A stretch of 20,585 bases of DNA. It comes from Bacteroidota bacterium. GTDB lineage: Bacteria; Bacteroidota; Bacteroidia; Bacteroidales; VadinHA17. Positions within the stretch are counted from its first letter, which is position 1. The number at the start of each line of letters is the position of its first letter. This document shows positions 7,312-15,316 of this stretch, in pieces. Location: assembly GCA_030593185.1 (NCBI GenBank), contig JAUVHQ010000007.1, positions 1 through 20,585 of the forward strand, read 5' to 3'. Under the pieces are notes generated by a model. That model saw only the letters and a program-made list of their open reading frames with translations. It was not told the DNA's origin and searched no databases. Both the position numbers and the translations under genes were made by a program.

Positions 7312-7417
7312 AGAAGAACTGTAACCATTACTCTCTTTTGAGACAGTCCTTCTGGAGTAAAAAATTTTTAAAATCTTTGAATTCTGACTTTTCGGAATAG
7401 ACTTAATCAGTTTAGAG

Positions 7418-7448
7418 TTGAATAAGTAATTGTATTTAAGTACTTTTG
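7418..7448 (+). promoter_or_regulatory. Predicted cdaA promoter (Bacteroidota type)
   Basis: TTG at 7418-7420, a 20-base spacer, then TACTTTTG at 7441-7448, the same -7 octamer as at folP. Initiation near 7454 would give a leader of about 15 bases to the ATG at 7470. It also makes the in-frame TTG at 7446 an unlikely start, because that codon lies inside the -7 box. Confidence 0.6.
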
Positions 7449-7469
7449 AATAATGAAAATATAGTAACC

Positions 7470-8249
7470 ATGCTCCCTGCATTTATCACAATACGAATTC
7501 TTGATATCCTTGATATAATATTGGTTGCTGTATTGTTGTACCAGTTATACAGACTTATACGGGGAACAGTTGCAATAAATATTTTTATTGGGATATTCAT
7601 TGTTTATCTTTTCTGGCTTGTTGTTAAAGCACTGAATATGGAGCTTATCAGTACCATATTCGGACAGGTTATTGGTGTTGGAGTGATAGCACTTATTATT
7701 GTTTTTCAGCAGGAAATTCGCAGATTTCTTTTGATACTGGGTTCAAAGTATATTTCTAATGAACGGTTTTCGTTTGATAATATATTTTCAACTGTTACCT
7801 TATCATCTAAGCCTAAATTGGATATAAATACTTTAATAAAAGCTTGCAAACGGATGTCAGCGTCAAAAACCGGTGCGCTTATTGTTGTGAAACGCAGATC
7901 GGTTTTAAGTGCAATAATTGAAAGCGGAGATATTCTTAATGCTGATTGCTCATCCCGGATGCTTGAGTCAATATTCTTTAAGAATAATCCCCTGCATGAT
8001 GGAGCAGTGATTATTGAAGGGAAAAAAATTGTTGCAGCAAGATGCGTTTTACCAACATCTGAGAATATATACTTGCCGGCAAGATATGGAATGCGTCACC
8101 GTGCAGCCATTGGCATGACTGAAAGGAACGATTCCCTGGTAATTGTTGTGTCAGAAGAAACAGGAGAAATATCCCTGGCAAACTCGGGCGAGATTAAGGC
8201 AAAACTGAAATCCGAGGATTTAAAAAATCTACTTGAAAGTGAATTATAG
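7470..8249 (+). CDS. cdaA: Membrane diadenylate cyclase (CdaA/DacA type)
   Basis: About 259 residues. It makes cyclic di-AMP from two ATP. Three N-terminal transmembrane helices (about residues 7-85: ILDIILVAVLLYQLY, AINIFIGIFIVYLFW, VIGVGVIALIIVF) precede the DisA_N catalytic domain. The catalytic motif DGA is present (HDGAVII, Asp177), as is the ATP-binding motif RHR (GMRHRAAIG, Arg209-Arg211). Length fits the family (about 250-270). In Firmicutes the gene is followed by cdaR and glmM; here it follows folP, an arrangement I associate with Bacteroidota, and no CdaR-like gene is nearby. The ATG at 7470 is supported by the promoter position. It converges on plsY with a 16-base gap. Confidence 0.93.
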   Translation: MLPAFITIRILDILDIILVAVLLYQLYRLIRGTVAINIFIGIFIVYLFWLVVKALNMELISTIFGQVIGVGVIALIIVFQQEIRRFLLILGSKYISNERFSFDNIFSTVTLSSKPKLDINTLIKACKRMSASKTGALIVVKRRSVLSAIIESGDILNADCSSRMLESIFFKNNPLHDGAVIIEGKKIVAARCVLPTSENIYLPARYGMRHRAAIGMTERNDSLVIVVSEETGEISLANSGEIKAKLKSEDLKNLLESEL

Positions 8250-8265
8250 TTTTCCGGATCTTAGA

Positions 8266-8910
8266 TTAGCTTTTTTCTTTATTACGAAAAAGAAAAGTTG
8301 CTTTTGATTCTTCCTTTCTCAGTAAACGTCCTATATTTTTCTGGTGGGTAATGACTAGCAAAACAGATACAGCTATTGAAAATACTACCATGGAAGTAAC
8401 TGATGTATGAAATATTACAATAACTGCAACGGGAAATGTAAATCCGGCAAGAATTGAACTTAACGAAACATATTTTGTAAGAAATAATGTTATTAAAAAT
8501 ACACCTGCGCAAACCATTGTAGGAAATGGGCTGATAGCCAGTACCATTCCAAACAGGGTTGCAACTCCTTTCCCCCCACGGAACCTTGCAAAAACAGGGA
8601 AAATGTGTCCGATAACAGCTGCCCCTCCCAACATAAGCTGGTAGTTCACAAACTGATCGGTTCCAGGTGGTGGTGACTGAACAAAACGTATCAGTGTAAC
8701 AGCTGCAAACCCTTTTAGTACATCAACAATCATAACAGGCAAACCGGCTTTCCATCCTAATACCCTGATGGTGTTTGTAGCACCGGCATTTCCACTGCCA
8801 TGCTCACGGATGTCAATTCTGTAGAAAATCTTTCCAACCCATACAGATGTAGGGATTGATCCGAGCAGGTATGCTAATATTATTATTGATATCAATACAA
8901 TCAATTGCAT
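8266..8910 (-). CDS. plsY: Glycerol-3-phosphate acyltransferase PlsY
   Basis: About 214 residues. A membrane acyltransferase that moves the acyl group from acyl-phosphate to glycerol-3-phosphate, the first step of phospholipid synthesis. The three conserved cytoplasmic motifs are visible: GSIPTSVWVGK; the glycine-rich HGSGNAGATNTIRVLG; and GHIFPVFARFRGGKGVA. Five or so hydrophobic helices span the rest. Length matches the family (about 200-220). ATG 8910 (MQLIVLISIII) is preferred; an in-frame TTG at 8937 would add nine residues. The C-terminal tail is basic. The gene stands alone on the minus strand and ends 16 bases from cdaA. No good promoter was found upstream in the AT-rich stretch to about 8990. 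Confidence 0.93.
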   Translation of the reverse strand: MQLIVLISIIILAYLLGSIPTSVWVGKIFYRIDIREHGSGNAGATNTIRVLGWKAGLPVMIVDVLKGFAAVTLIRFVQSPPPGTDQFVNYQLMLGGAAVIGHIFPVFARFRGGKGVATLFGMVLAISPFPTMVCAGVFLITLFLTKYVSLSSILAGFTFPVAVIVIFHTSVTSMVVFSIAVSVLLVITHQKNIGRLLRKEESKATFLFRNKEKS

Positions 8911-9041
8911 ATATTGAAAGATATTGATGATCTGCAAATTTCATAATAATTTTCTACCAAAACAAATTTTATTGTTTTTTAATCTCATCTCTCATCTCTT
9001 CCTCCTTACTACTCCAATGTTACGAGTTTCGGGCTTGCCAC

Positions 9042-9070
9042 GTGAAATGCGACGGAGGAGCATATTTCAC
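9042..9070 (-). repeat. GTGAAAT hairpin element inside the composite repeat
   Basis: GTGAAATGC (9042-9050) and GCATATTTCAC (9060-9070) pair with a 2-base bulge around the loop GACGGAGGA. It is a separate module from the 31-bp family and occurs once in this window. I recall similar GTGAAAT/ATTTCAC repeats from Bacteroidota genomes, but this was not checked. Confidence 0.5.
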
Positions 9071-9093
9071 TATGGTTTCGTGTTACGAGTTAC

Positions 9094-9156
9094 CCGCCTT
9101 CGTTAGAGCCTTCGCCCAGGCTTCGGCTCTTAAAGAAAACTACGGCGGACAAAGCG
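9094..9156 (-). repeat. 31-bp hairpin element, copy C, enlarged by an internal hairpin
   Basis: On the minus strand it begins CTTTGTCCGCCGTAG and ends TAACGAAGGCGG, as in the other copies. The middle is expanded by some 30 bases containing an internal inverted repeat, AGAGCC (9105-9110) against GGCTCT (9125-9130). The insertion sits exactly between the two conserved halves, at the loop side of the element. Confidence 0.6.
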
Positions 9157-9255
9157 TGTTACGTGTTAAGCTATGAGCAATAAATTCTTCTCTCTTCTTC
9201 GCCCTCTCGCCCAGTCGCCCTCCGCTCTTTGCCTACTTACTACATTATTTACTTC

Positions 9256-11970
9256 TTACTCTTCTTTAAGCACAGCTTGTGCAGCAGCAAGACGGGCTAT
9301 TGGCACTCTATAGGGTGAGCAGCTCACATAGTCCATGCCAACCTTGTAACAGAATTCCACAGAACTCGGCTCACCTCCGTGTTCCCCGCAGATACCCACT
9401 TTCAAATCAGGTTTTGTTTCCCTTCCTTTCCTGGTTCCCATTTCAACCAGTTGGCCTATGCCGTCCTGATCAAGAATCTGGAACGGATCGTTTTTCAGTA
9501 AACCCTTCTCAATGTAAATTGGCAGAAATGTTCCTGCATCATCGCGTGAATATCCAAATCCCATTTGCGTCAGGTCATTTGTGCCGAAAGAGAAGAATTC
9601 TGCTGATTTGGCAATTTCGTCAGCGGTCAGCGCTGCTCTCGGAATTTCAATCATAGTTCCAACCAGGTATTCGATCGTATCGTTTCTTTCTTCGAATACT
9701 TTTCCTATGGTGTCCCTGATAATTTTTTCCTGCAATTCCATTTCTTGTAAAGTGCCTGTCAGTGGAACCATAATTTCAGGTATAGCCTTAATACCTTTAG
9801 ATTTAAGGTTTAATGCAGCCTCAATAATTGCCCTTGCCTGCATTTCTGTAATTTCCGGATACGTATTACCCAACCTGCATCCCCTGTGTCCCAACATGGG
9901 ATTAAATTCATGCAGAGCTTCCACTTTGGCTTTTATCTCTTCAACCGTAATTCCCATTTCTGCAGCCATTTCTTTCTGGTTTTCTTCTTCATGGGGAACA
10001 AATTCGTGCAGAGGAGGATCAAGTAAACGAACAGTGACTGGAAGGTCATGCATAGCTTCGAAAATTCCTTCAAAGTCTTCTCTCTGGATTGGTAATAATT
10101 TTTCCAGTGCTTTCCGCCTGCCGGCTTCATCATCAGCAAGTATCATTTCACGCATGGCTTTAATCCGGTTTCCTTCGAAAAACATGTGTTCTGTTCTGGT
10201 CAGTCCAATTCCAACAGCGCCGAAATCCCTTGCTATTTTTGCATCTTTTGGTGTGTCAGCATTGGTTCTAACTTTCATCGTGGCATACTTGTTAGCCAGA
10301 TCCATAATTTCACCAAAATCACCGCTTAATTCCGGGTCAATAGTTGCAAGTTTACCTTCGTATAATTCTCCGGTTGAACCATTTAATGAGACCCAGGTAC
10401 CTTCATCGAAGGTATGACCATCTACAGAAAGTGTACGTGTTTTATAATTGACTACAATACTGCCGGCACCGGCAACACAGCATTTACCCATCCCACGGGC
10501 AACAACAGCAGCGTGAGAGGTCATCCCACCACGAGCCGTCAAAATACCTTTTGCAATATCCATTCCTGCCAGATCTTCAGGAGATGTCTCAATACGTACA
10601 AGGATGGATTCGGGATATTTATCCGCTTCATCTGCAAAAAACACAATCTGACCGGTGGCTGCTCCCGGGGAAGCAGGTAATCCTTTAGCCAGAACGTTTG
10701 CTCTGGCAATGGCTTTCTTGTCAAAAACCGGATGTAATAATTCGTCTAATTTGTTCGGTTCCTGGCGTAAAAGTGCTGTTTTTTCATCGATGATCCCTTG
10801 TTGAAGCATATCCATGGCGATTTTTACCATCGCAGCACCTGTCCGTTTTCCATTTCGTGTTTGTAATAACCAAAGTTTCCCTTCCTGAATAGTAAATTCG
10901 AGATCCTGTATATCTTTGTAATGGTTCTCCAGTTTCTGTTGTATATCATCGAGCTCTTTGTAAAGTTCAGGCATGGCTTCTTCGAGAGACGGATACATGG
11001 TTGCTCTTTCTTCTTCAGAAATGTTTGCCAACCTTGCCCAACGCATTGATCCCTCTTTTGTAATATTTAGTGGAGTCCGGGTGCCTGCCACTACATCTTC
11101 ACCTTGTGCATTGATCAGGTATTCTCCATTGAAAATATCTTCACCTGTGCCGGCATCCCTTGTAAATGCTACACCGGTCGCAGAACTTTCACCCATATTT
11201 CCGAAAACCATAGCCTGGACATTAATGGCTGTTCCCCAATCGTTAGGTATCTGATTCAGGTTCCGGTAAACAATTGCTCTTGGTGTGTTCCAGCTATCGA
11301 AAACCGCCATGATCGAACCCCATAACTGTTGCCATGGATCAACAGGGAAATCTTTTCCTGTTTGTTCTTTTACCGCTTGCTTGAATTGTTTTACCAGCTC
11401 TTTCAAATCATCAACACCAAGATCATTATCCTCTTTAATACCTTTGGCTTCCTTAACGTTCTCCATAATCTCTTCGAACGGATCGATATCCTCTTTTGAT
11501 ACAGGTTTCATTCCCAGAACCACATCACCGTACATTTGTACAAAACGACGATAAGAATCCCATACAAACCTGGGATTTTCCGTTTTTTTGGAGAGACTCT
11601 CAACAGTATCATCATTTAAACCCAGGTTCAGAACCGTATCCATCATTCCTGGCATTGAAGCTCTTGCACCCGATCGTACGGAAACCAGACAAGGATTCTC
11701 CTTACTTCCAAATTTTGTTCCCATGATCCGTTCTATATAAGCAATAGCTTTTTCTACTTCCTCTTTCAATAAATCAACAACCTTCTCTCTTCCGAGTTCA
11801 AAATATTCAGTGCATACTTCTGTAGTAATTGTGAATCCGGGAGGTACTGGAATACCAATCCTGTTCATTTCGGCAAGATTTGAACCTTTCCCGCCTAACA
11901 GGTTCTTTAATTCTGTTCTACCTTCAGCCTCTTTATTACCAAATGTATAAACTCTTTTAATCTCTGACAT
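9256..11970 (-). CDS. ppdK: Pyruvate, phosphate dikinase
   Basis: A 904-residue enzyme that interconverts pyruvate + ATP + Pi and PEP + AMP + PPi. The N-terminal ATP-grasp region shows LLGGKGSNLAEM and RSGARASMPGMMDTVLNLG. The swivelling phosphohistidine domain has GGMTSHAAVVARGMG with His486. The C-terminal PEP/pyruvate barrel has GLTRTEHMFF, SFGTNDLTQMGFGYSRDD and GICGEHGG with the catalytic Cys861. PPDK wording (TRTEHMF, GYSRDDAG) separates it from PEP synthase. Length is near the bacterial norm (about 870-910). ATG 11970 has AGAGG a few bases upstream, one of few Shine-Dalgarno-like sites here. A TACTTTTG box lies about 60 bases upstream. With pyk 1.8 kb away it provides the gluconeogenic or PPi-linked counterpart of glycolysis. 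The stop codon (GAAGAGTAAGAAGTAA) merges into repeat text. Confidence 0.97.
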   Translation of the reverse strand: MSEIKRVYTFGNKEAEGRTELKNLLGGKGSNLAEMNRIGIPVPPGFTITTEVCTEYFELGREKVVDLLKEEVEKAIAYIERIMGTKFGSKENPCLVSVRSGARASMPGMMDTVLNLGLNDDTVESLSKKTENPRFVWDSYRRFVQMYGDVVLGMKPVSKEDIDPFEEIMENVKEAKGIKEDNDLGVDDLKELVKQFKQAVKEQTGKDFPVDPWQQLWGSIMAVFDSWNTPRAIVYRNLNQIPNDWGTAINVQAMVFGNMGESSATGVAFTRDAGTGEDIFNGEYLINAQGEDVVAGTRTPLNITKEGSMRWARLANISEEERATMYPSLEEAMPELYKELDDIQQKLENHYKDIQDLEFTIQEGKLWLLQTRNGKRTGAAMVKIAMDMLQQGIIDEKTALLRQEPNKLDELLHPVFDKKAIARANVLAKGLPASPGAATGQIVFFADEADKYPESILVRIETSPEDLAGMDIAKGILTARGGMTSHAAVVARGMGKCCVAGAGSIVVNYKTRTLSVDGHTFDEGTWVSLNGSTGELYEGKLATIDPELSGDFGEIMDLANKYATMKVRTNADTPKDAKIARDFGAVGIGLTRTEHMFFEGNRIKAMREMILADDEAGRRKALEKLLPIQREDFEGIFEAMHDLPVTVRLLDPPLHEFVPHEEENQKEMAAEMGITVEEIKAKVEALHEFNPMLGHRGCRLGNTYPEITEMQARAIIEAALNLKSKGIKAIPEIMVPLTGTLQEMELQEKIIRDTIGKVFEERNDTIEYLVGTMIEIPRAALTADEIAKSAEFFSFGTNDLTQMGFGYSRDDAGTFLPIYIEKGLLKNDPFQILDQDGIGQLVEMGTRKGRETKPDLKVGICGEHGGEPSSVEFCYKVGMDYVSCSPYRVPIARLAAAQAVLKEE

Positions 11971-12028
11971 AATTACCTCTGTTTTAATGTGTTAGTATAT
12001 ATTTTTTTTCAATTTTAGCAAATTGAGC

Positions 12029-12036
12029 CAAAAGTA
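12029..12036 (-). promoter_or_regulatory. Predicted -7 box of the ppdK promoter
   Basis: On the minus strand TACTTTTG (preceded by GT, followed by G) matches TAnnTTTG and is identical to the folP and cdaA boxes. A clear TTG at the -33 position is missing, so this is weaker. The leader to the ppdK ATG would be about 50 bases. Confidence 0.45.
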
Positions 12037-12060
12037 ACAATATTTTTTTTATTTGCACTA

Positions 12061-12327
12061 TTTTCATTAACCATTGTTACGAAAGTTGCTGGTTATCCAC
12101 CTTCGTTAAAACTACGGCGGACGAAGCTGGTTACTGGTTTCTGGTTCATCCATATTCTTTGCTCTTCTTTCTTCTTTCTTCACTTTTGACTTGACACTGG
12201 TTACTGGTTAAGCTATTTATTTTTTTCTTAACTTCATCATTCTATATTCGAAATTCAGTATTCATTATTCTCTTCTTCTTCTTACTATTTACTTCTTACT
12301 TCTTCACTTTTGCCTTTTGCCTTGACA
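12061..12327 (-). repeat. Intergenic repeat text between xerD and ppdK
   Basis: No gene. Minus-strand words from the xerD stop: GGCAAAA twice in tandem (12308-12321), GTGAAGAAGTAAGAAGTAAA, AGAAGAAGAAGAG, GAATACTGAATTTCGAATA, TAACCAGTAACCAGTG, the 31-bp element (12096-12126) and GTAACAATGG. The ppdK promoter region follows. The blocks are the same kinds as at 751-960, 8990-9255 and 15820-15910. Confidence 0.55.
12096..12126 (-). repeat. 31-bp hairpin element, copy D
   Basis: On the minus strand: CTTCGTCCGCCGTAG then TTTTAACGAAGGTGGA. The first half is identical to copy B; in the second half GG is replaced by TT. The CTTCGT/ACGAAG stem is kept, but the inner CCGC/GTGG pairing is lost. It lies in the flank between xerD and ppdK, in their orientation. 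Confidence 0.7.
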
Positions 12328-13224
12328 CTACGACCTGGGATGAAACCGGATAATAGTATCCCGCAGGTATTCACTGTCAAGGTGGGTGTAAATTTCGGTG
12401 GTAAGGATTGATTCATGTCCCAGCATCTCCTGTACAGCCCTCAAATCAGCCCCTCCTTCAACCAGGTGTGTTGCAAAAGAGTGACGAAAAGTATGCGGAC
12501 TGATTTTCTTTTTTAGCTGGATCTTATTTGCCAGATCTTTGACAATGGTAAATATCATAACCCTTGTTAACCGTTTACCACGCCTGTTCAAAAAAACAAT
12601 ATTTCCATCCCCTTTATCAATATTTGGTAACCTGCGCCTGTCCTGGTAATATAGATTTATCTCTTTTAGGGCTTTGGGACTGATGGGTATAAGCCGTTCT
12701 TTATTTCCTTTTCCCACGACCCGTACAAACCCCAGGTCAGGATACACATTTGATATCTTCAGGTTTATTAGCTCGGTTACTCTTAACCCGCAACTGTAGA
12801 GCGTTTCCAGCATGGCTTTATTTCTCTGGCCTTCAGATTTACTCAGATCAATTGCAGAAAGCAGCCTGTCAATTTCTTCTACCGATAATACTACCGGTAG
12901 TTTTTTTCCGATCTTTGGTGTTTCAAGCAGGGCAGTCGGGTTAACTTCAATTATCTCCTCAAACATTATATATGAAAAAAAAGCTTTAATACCTGAAATA
13001 ACACGAGCCTGTGTGCGGGGAGTCACCCCCAGTTCGCTTATATATTGAACAAATTTCTGGAGATCCGATAACTCAATCTCAGCAGGTTCTTTCTCAATAT
13101 GTGCTGCTTCAAGGTACTGGGTTAACATATGGATATCATGAATATATGCCGATATGGAATTAGGTGATAAAGATTTTTCCAGTTTCAGGAAAATTTCAAA
13201 ATTATAAATATTTTTATTCCACAT
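12328..13224 (-). CDS. xerD: Site-specific tyrosine recombinase XerD
   Basis: 298 residues from ATG 13224, the length of E. coli XerD; a TTG at 13233 would add three. An N-terminal SAM-like core-binding domain (about 1-90, SLSPNSISAYIHDI) precedes the catalytic domain. Catalytic residues: Arg148 in SCGLRVTEL, Lys in VVGKGNKERL, His and Arg in PHTFRHSFATHL, His in MLGHE, and the nucleophile Tyr279 in TEIYTHL. Arg148 and Tyr279 have the same numbers as in E. coli XerD. It is expected to resolve chromosome dimers at dif with FtsK. It is divergent from aroQ, a Bacteroidota arrangement, which argues for the housekeeping Xer protein rather than an integrase; a XerC-type label cannot be fully excluded. 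Repeat text starts directly after the TAG stop. Confidence 0.92.
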   Translation of the reverse strand: MWNKNIYNFEIFLKLEKSLSPNSISAYIHDIHMLTQYLEAAHIEKEPAEIELSDLQKFVQYISELGVTPRTQARVISGIKAFFSYIMFEEIIEVNPTALLETPKIGKKLPVVLSVEEIDRLLSAIDLSKSEGQRNKAMLETLYSCGLRVTELINLKISNVYPDLGFVRVVGKGNKERLIPISPKALKEINLYYQDRRRLPNIDKGDGNIVFLNRRGKRLTRVMIFTIVKDLANKIQLKKKISPHTFRHSFATHLVEGGADLRAVQEMLGHESILTTEIYTHLDSEYLRDTIIRFHPRS

Positions 13225-13272
13225 TAAACACAATATAAAGCAATTTTAATTCAATTCTAAGAATAATCTGAT

Positions 13273-13280
13273 TAATTTTG
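13273..13280 (+). promoter_or_regulatory. Predicted -7 box of the aroQ-pyk promoter
   Basis: TAATTTTG matches TAnnTTTG. Initiation near 13287 would leave a leader of about 25 bases to the aroQ ATG. No clear TTG is present at the -33 position. A short TTCTAAGAA palindrome (13255-13263) lies in the spacer region. Confidence 0.45.
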
Positions 13281-13312
13281 TGTCATATTCTTGTAAAAAA
13301 TAAAATAAACAC

Positions 13313-13747
13313 ATGAAAGTTAAAATTATCAATGGCCCCAATCTTAACCTGCTTGGCAGAAGACAAACTAATATTTATGGTACAAGTGATTTTATATCCT
13401 TCCTTAAGAAACTTCAGGAGAAATATCCTGAAATAGAGATTGATCATTATCAATCAAATGTTGAAGGTGAAATTGTAAATAAAATCCATGAGGTAGGCTT
13501 TTCGTACGATGGTATTATTATTAATGCCGGCGGCTATACACACACTTCAATTTCTATTGCTGATGCGCTGGTTGCAGTTGAAGCTCCTGCCATTGAGGTA
13601 CATATTACCAATATCCTTGCACGTGAAGAATATCGTCAAATGTCTTTTATCGCACATGCTTGCCGCGGTACCATTATGGGGTTCGGACTTGATTCTTACA
13701 GGTTAGGCCTGGAAGGATTAATTGAAATTGTAAGGAGGAAAAAGTAA
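13313..13747 (+). CDS. aroQ: 3-dehydroquinate dehydratase, type II
   Basis: 144 residues, the usual length of the dodecameric type II enzyme. It converts 3-dehydroquinate to 3-dehydroshikimate in the shikimate pathway. The N-terminal signature INGPNLNLLGRRQTNIYG carries the flexible-loop Arg and the catalytic Tyr22. NAGGYTHTS gives the substrate-binding Asn, and EVHITN gives the catalytic His97 (Ser is more common at the Thr position). HACRGTIMGFG closes the active site. ATG 13313 lies 33 bases after the predicted -7 box. The pyk gene starts 26 bases after the stop, so the two are probably cotranscribed; AGGAGG at the 3' end of aroQ is too far upstream to be the pyk ribosome site. Confidence 0.96.
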   Translation: MKVKIINGPNLNLLGRRQTNIYGTSDFISFLKKLQEKYPEIEIDHYQSNVEGEIVNKIHEVGFSYDGIIINAGGYTHTSISIADALVAVEAPAIEVHITNILAREEYRQMSFIAHACRGTIMGFGLDSYRLGLEGLIEIVRRKK

Positions 13748-13773
13748 CAAAATAATAATAACAGACATAGCTC

Positions 13774-15210
13774 ATGAGCCGTAAGAAGACGAAAATCGTA
13801 GCGACTATTTCCTATAAGAAATGCGGTGTTGAATTCCTAAGGGAACTTTATAATGCGGGAATGAATGTAGTAAGGATCAATACTGCACATCAGTCACCGG
13901 ACGATTCTATAAAGGTGATAAATAATGTAAGAGAAGTATCTGAAAATATTGCTATTCTGCTCGACACAAAAGGACCGGAGGTTCGAACAAACAAATCTGA
14001 ACTGGATATTAGGGTAACGCAGGGTCAGAGAATTAAGATCAAGGGTAATCCTGCGATGGAATCAAACAATGAGTGTTTGTATGTTTCATATAAGGGGTTT
14101 GTGGATGATGTTCCTGAAGGGAGTAACGTACTTATTGATGATGGTGATATTGAGTTAAAGGTAGTGGAGAAGAATAAGGATGCTTTATTGTGCGAGGTAT
14201 GTAACAGCGGGATAATTAAAAGTCGTAAAAGTGTAAATGTCCCGAAAGTATCTATGAATCTCCCGTCTCTTAGCGATAAGGACAGGATGTATGTACATTT
14301 TGCTGTTGAAAACAATTTGGATTTTATTGCCCATTCGTTCGTCAGGAGCAAAGAAGATGTCAGGGAGATACAAGAGATACTTGACAAACATAAAAGTCCA
14401 ATAAAGATAATTGCCAAAATCGAAAATCAGGATGGGGTGGACAATATTGATGAGATACTGGAAAAGGTTTATGGAATAATGGTAGCAAGAGGTGATCTTG
14501 CTATTGAAGTTCCGTATGAAAAGATACCCGGTGTGCAAAATATGATTGTACGGAAATGTATTGCCTTAAGAAAACCGGTGATTATTGCAACCCAAATACT
14601 TCATTCCATGATACATAATCCCAGGCCTACACGTGCTGAGATAAGTGATATTGCTAATTCTATTTACGGTCAGACTGATGCTGTAATGCTTAGTGGTGAA
14701 ACAGCCTATGGGAAATATGCTGTTCGCTCGGTTGAAACTATGACCAGGGTTGCTATACAGGCTGAACAGGATAAGGAGGAATTCTATGATACACCAACTA
14801 TTCCTTTAAGCACTGAAATTTCCGGATATCTTTCCAAGTCGGCCGTAAAAGCTTCAATCAGACTAAATGCCGGTGCAATTATCGCTGATACAATTGAAGG
14901 AAACACTATCAGGAACCTTGCCGGTTTCAGGGGTAAAAAAACAGTGTTTGCCCAATGCTACTCGAAAAGAACCATGCGTGAACTTGCCCTTTCGTACGGA
15001 GTGGATGCTCATTATATGGAACTAAAAGATACTTCGCGTGAATTCTTTATTGATAACGCACTGGATGCACTTACCAGTAACGGAATAATCACCGAAAAAG
15101 ACCTGGTTGTTGTTATTGCAGGGAACTTTGGCCCTGGACCTGGTGCTTCTTATATTGAGATAACCAGTGCAGAAAACCTGAGATCAGACGATCTGCCTGA
15201 AATTCATTAA
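13774..15210 (+). CDS. pyk: Pyruvate kinase
   Basis: 478 residues. It transfers phosphate from PEP to ADP, giving pyruvate and ATP. Barrel motifs: TKIVATIS at the start, MNVVRINTAH, LLDTKGPEVRT, the catalytic Lys in IKIIAKIENQDG, metal and PEP binding in GIMVARGDLAIEVP, and PRPTRAEISDIAN with DAVMLSGETAYGKY. A B domain lies at about 70-170 and a C-terminal alpha/beta domain follows residue 340. The slight changes (RINTAH, TQILHSM) match what I recall of Bacteroidota pyruvate kinases rather than degeneration. Second gene of an aroQ-pyk transcript. In other Bacteroidota further conserved genes follow; here the conserved block stops and accessory genes in the opposite direction begin. Confidence 0.96.
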   Translation: MSRKKTKIVATISYKKCGVEFLRELYNAGMNVVRINTAHQSPDDSIKVINNVREVSENIAILLDTKGPEVRTNKSELDIRVTQGQRIKIKGNPAMESNNECLYVSYKGFVDDVPEGSNVLIDDGDIELKVVEKNKDALLCEVCNSGIIKSRKSVNVPKVSMNLPSLSDKDRMYVHFAVENNLDFIAHSFVRSKEDVREIQEILDKHKSPIKIIAKIENQDGVDNIDEILEKVYGIMVARGDLAIEVPYEKIPGVQNMIVRKCIALRKPVIIATQILHSMIHNPRPTRAEISDIANSIYGQTDAVMLSGETAYGKYAVRSVETMTRVAIQAEQDKEEFYDTPTIPLSTEISGYLSKSAVKASIRLNAGAIIADTIEGNTIRNLAGFRGKKTVFAQCYSKRTMRELALSYGVDAHYMELKDTSREFFIDNALDALTSNGIITEKDLVVVIAGNFGPGPGASYIEITSAENLRSDDLPEIH

Positions 15211-15279
15211 GAGTTTTTTTTCTTCTGAAAAAACATTCCGTATTCATGTCTTTTCTAAGGTGAATACATAACAGGAATA

Positions 15280-15315
15280 ACGTTATTAATTACGTAATTA
15301 ATAACGTAATTAAAT
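15280..15315. repeat. 28-bp perfect palindrome built from three 12-bp tandem units
   Basis: Bases 15280-15307 are a perfect palindrome without spacer, centred on the ACGT at 15292-15295. The same stretch reads as three 12-base units, ACGTTATTAATT, ACGTAATTAATA and ACGTAATTAAAT (15280, 15292, 15304). It lies 70 bases after pyk, in the convergent gap before the membrane protein gene. It could be a protein-binding or recombination site, or part of a bidirectional terminator. Confidence 0.75.
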
Positions 15316-15316
15316 G

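Larger units (their letters stand above)
8990..9255 (-). repeat. Composite intergenic repeat region downstream of ppdK
   Basis: No gene. Read on the minus strand from the ppdK stop, the region gives GAAGTAAATAATGTAG, then GCAAAGAGCGGAGGGCGAC, GGGCGAGAGGGCGAAGAAG, GTAACACG, an enlarged copy of the 31-bp element (9094-9156), GGGTAACTCGTAACACG, another hairpin (9042-9070) and AGTAAGGAGGAAGAG. The word order resembles the 751-960 block. It fills nearly all the space between ppdK and the upstream region of plsY. Confidence 0.6.

Noticed and set aside
9581..10417. Long open frame of 278 codons on the + strand
   Set aside because: It is antisense to ppdK, whose motifs and catalytic residues are complete; the + strand product shows no family signature.
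13774..15210. Pyruvate kinase motif variants (RINTAH, TQILHSM) as signs of degeneration
   Set aside because: Catalytic Lys, GDL and TRAE motifs are intact, and the variants agree with what I recall for this phylum.
9256..15210. Closeness of ppdK and pyk as a designed futile-cycle locus
   Set aside because: They are on opposite strands, separated by xerD and aroQ, with separate promoters; shared location is more likely synteny than joint control.
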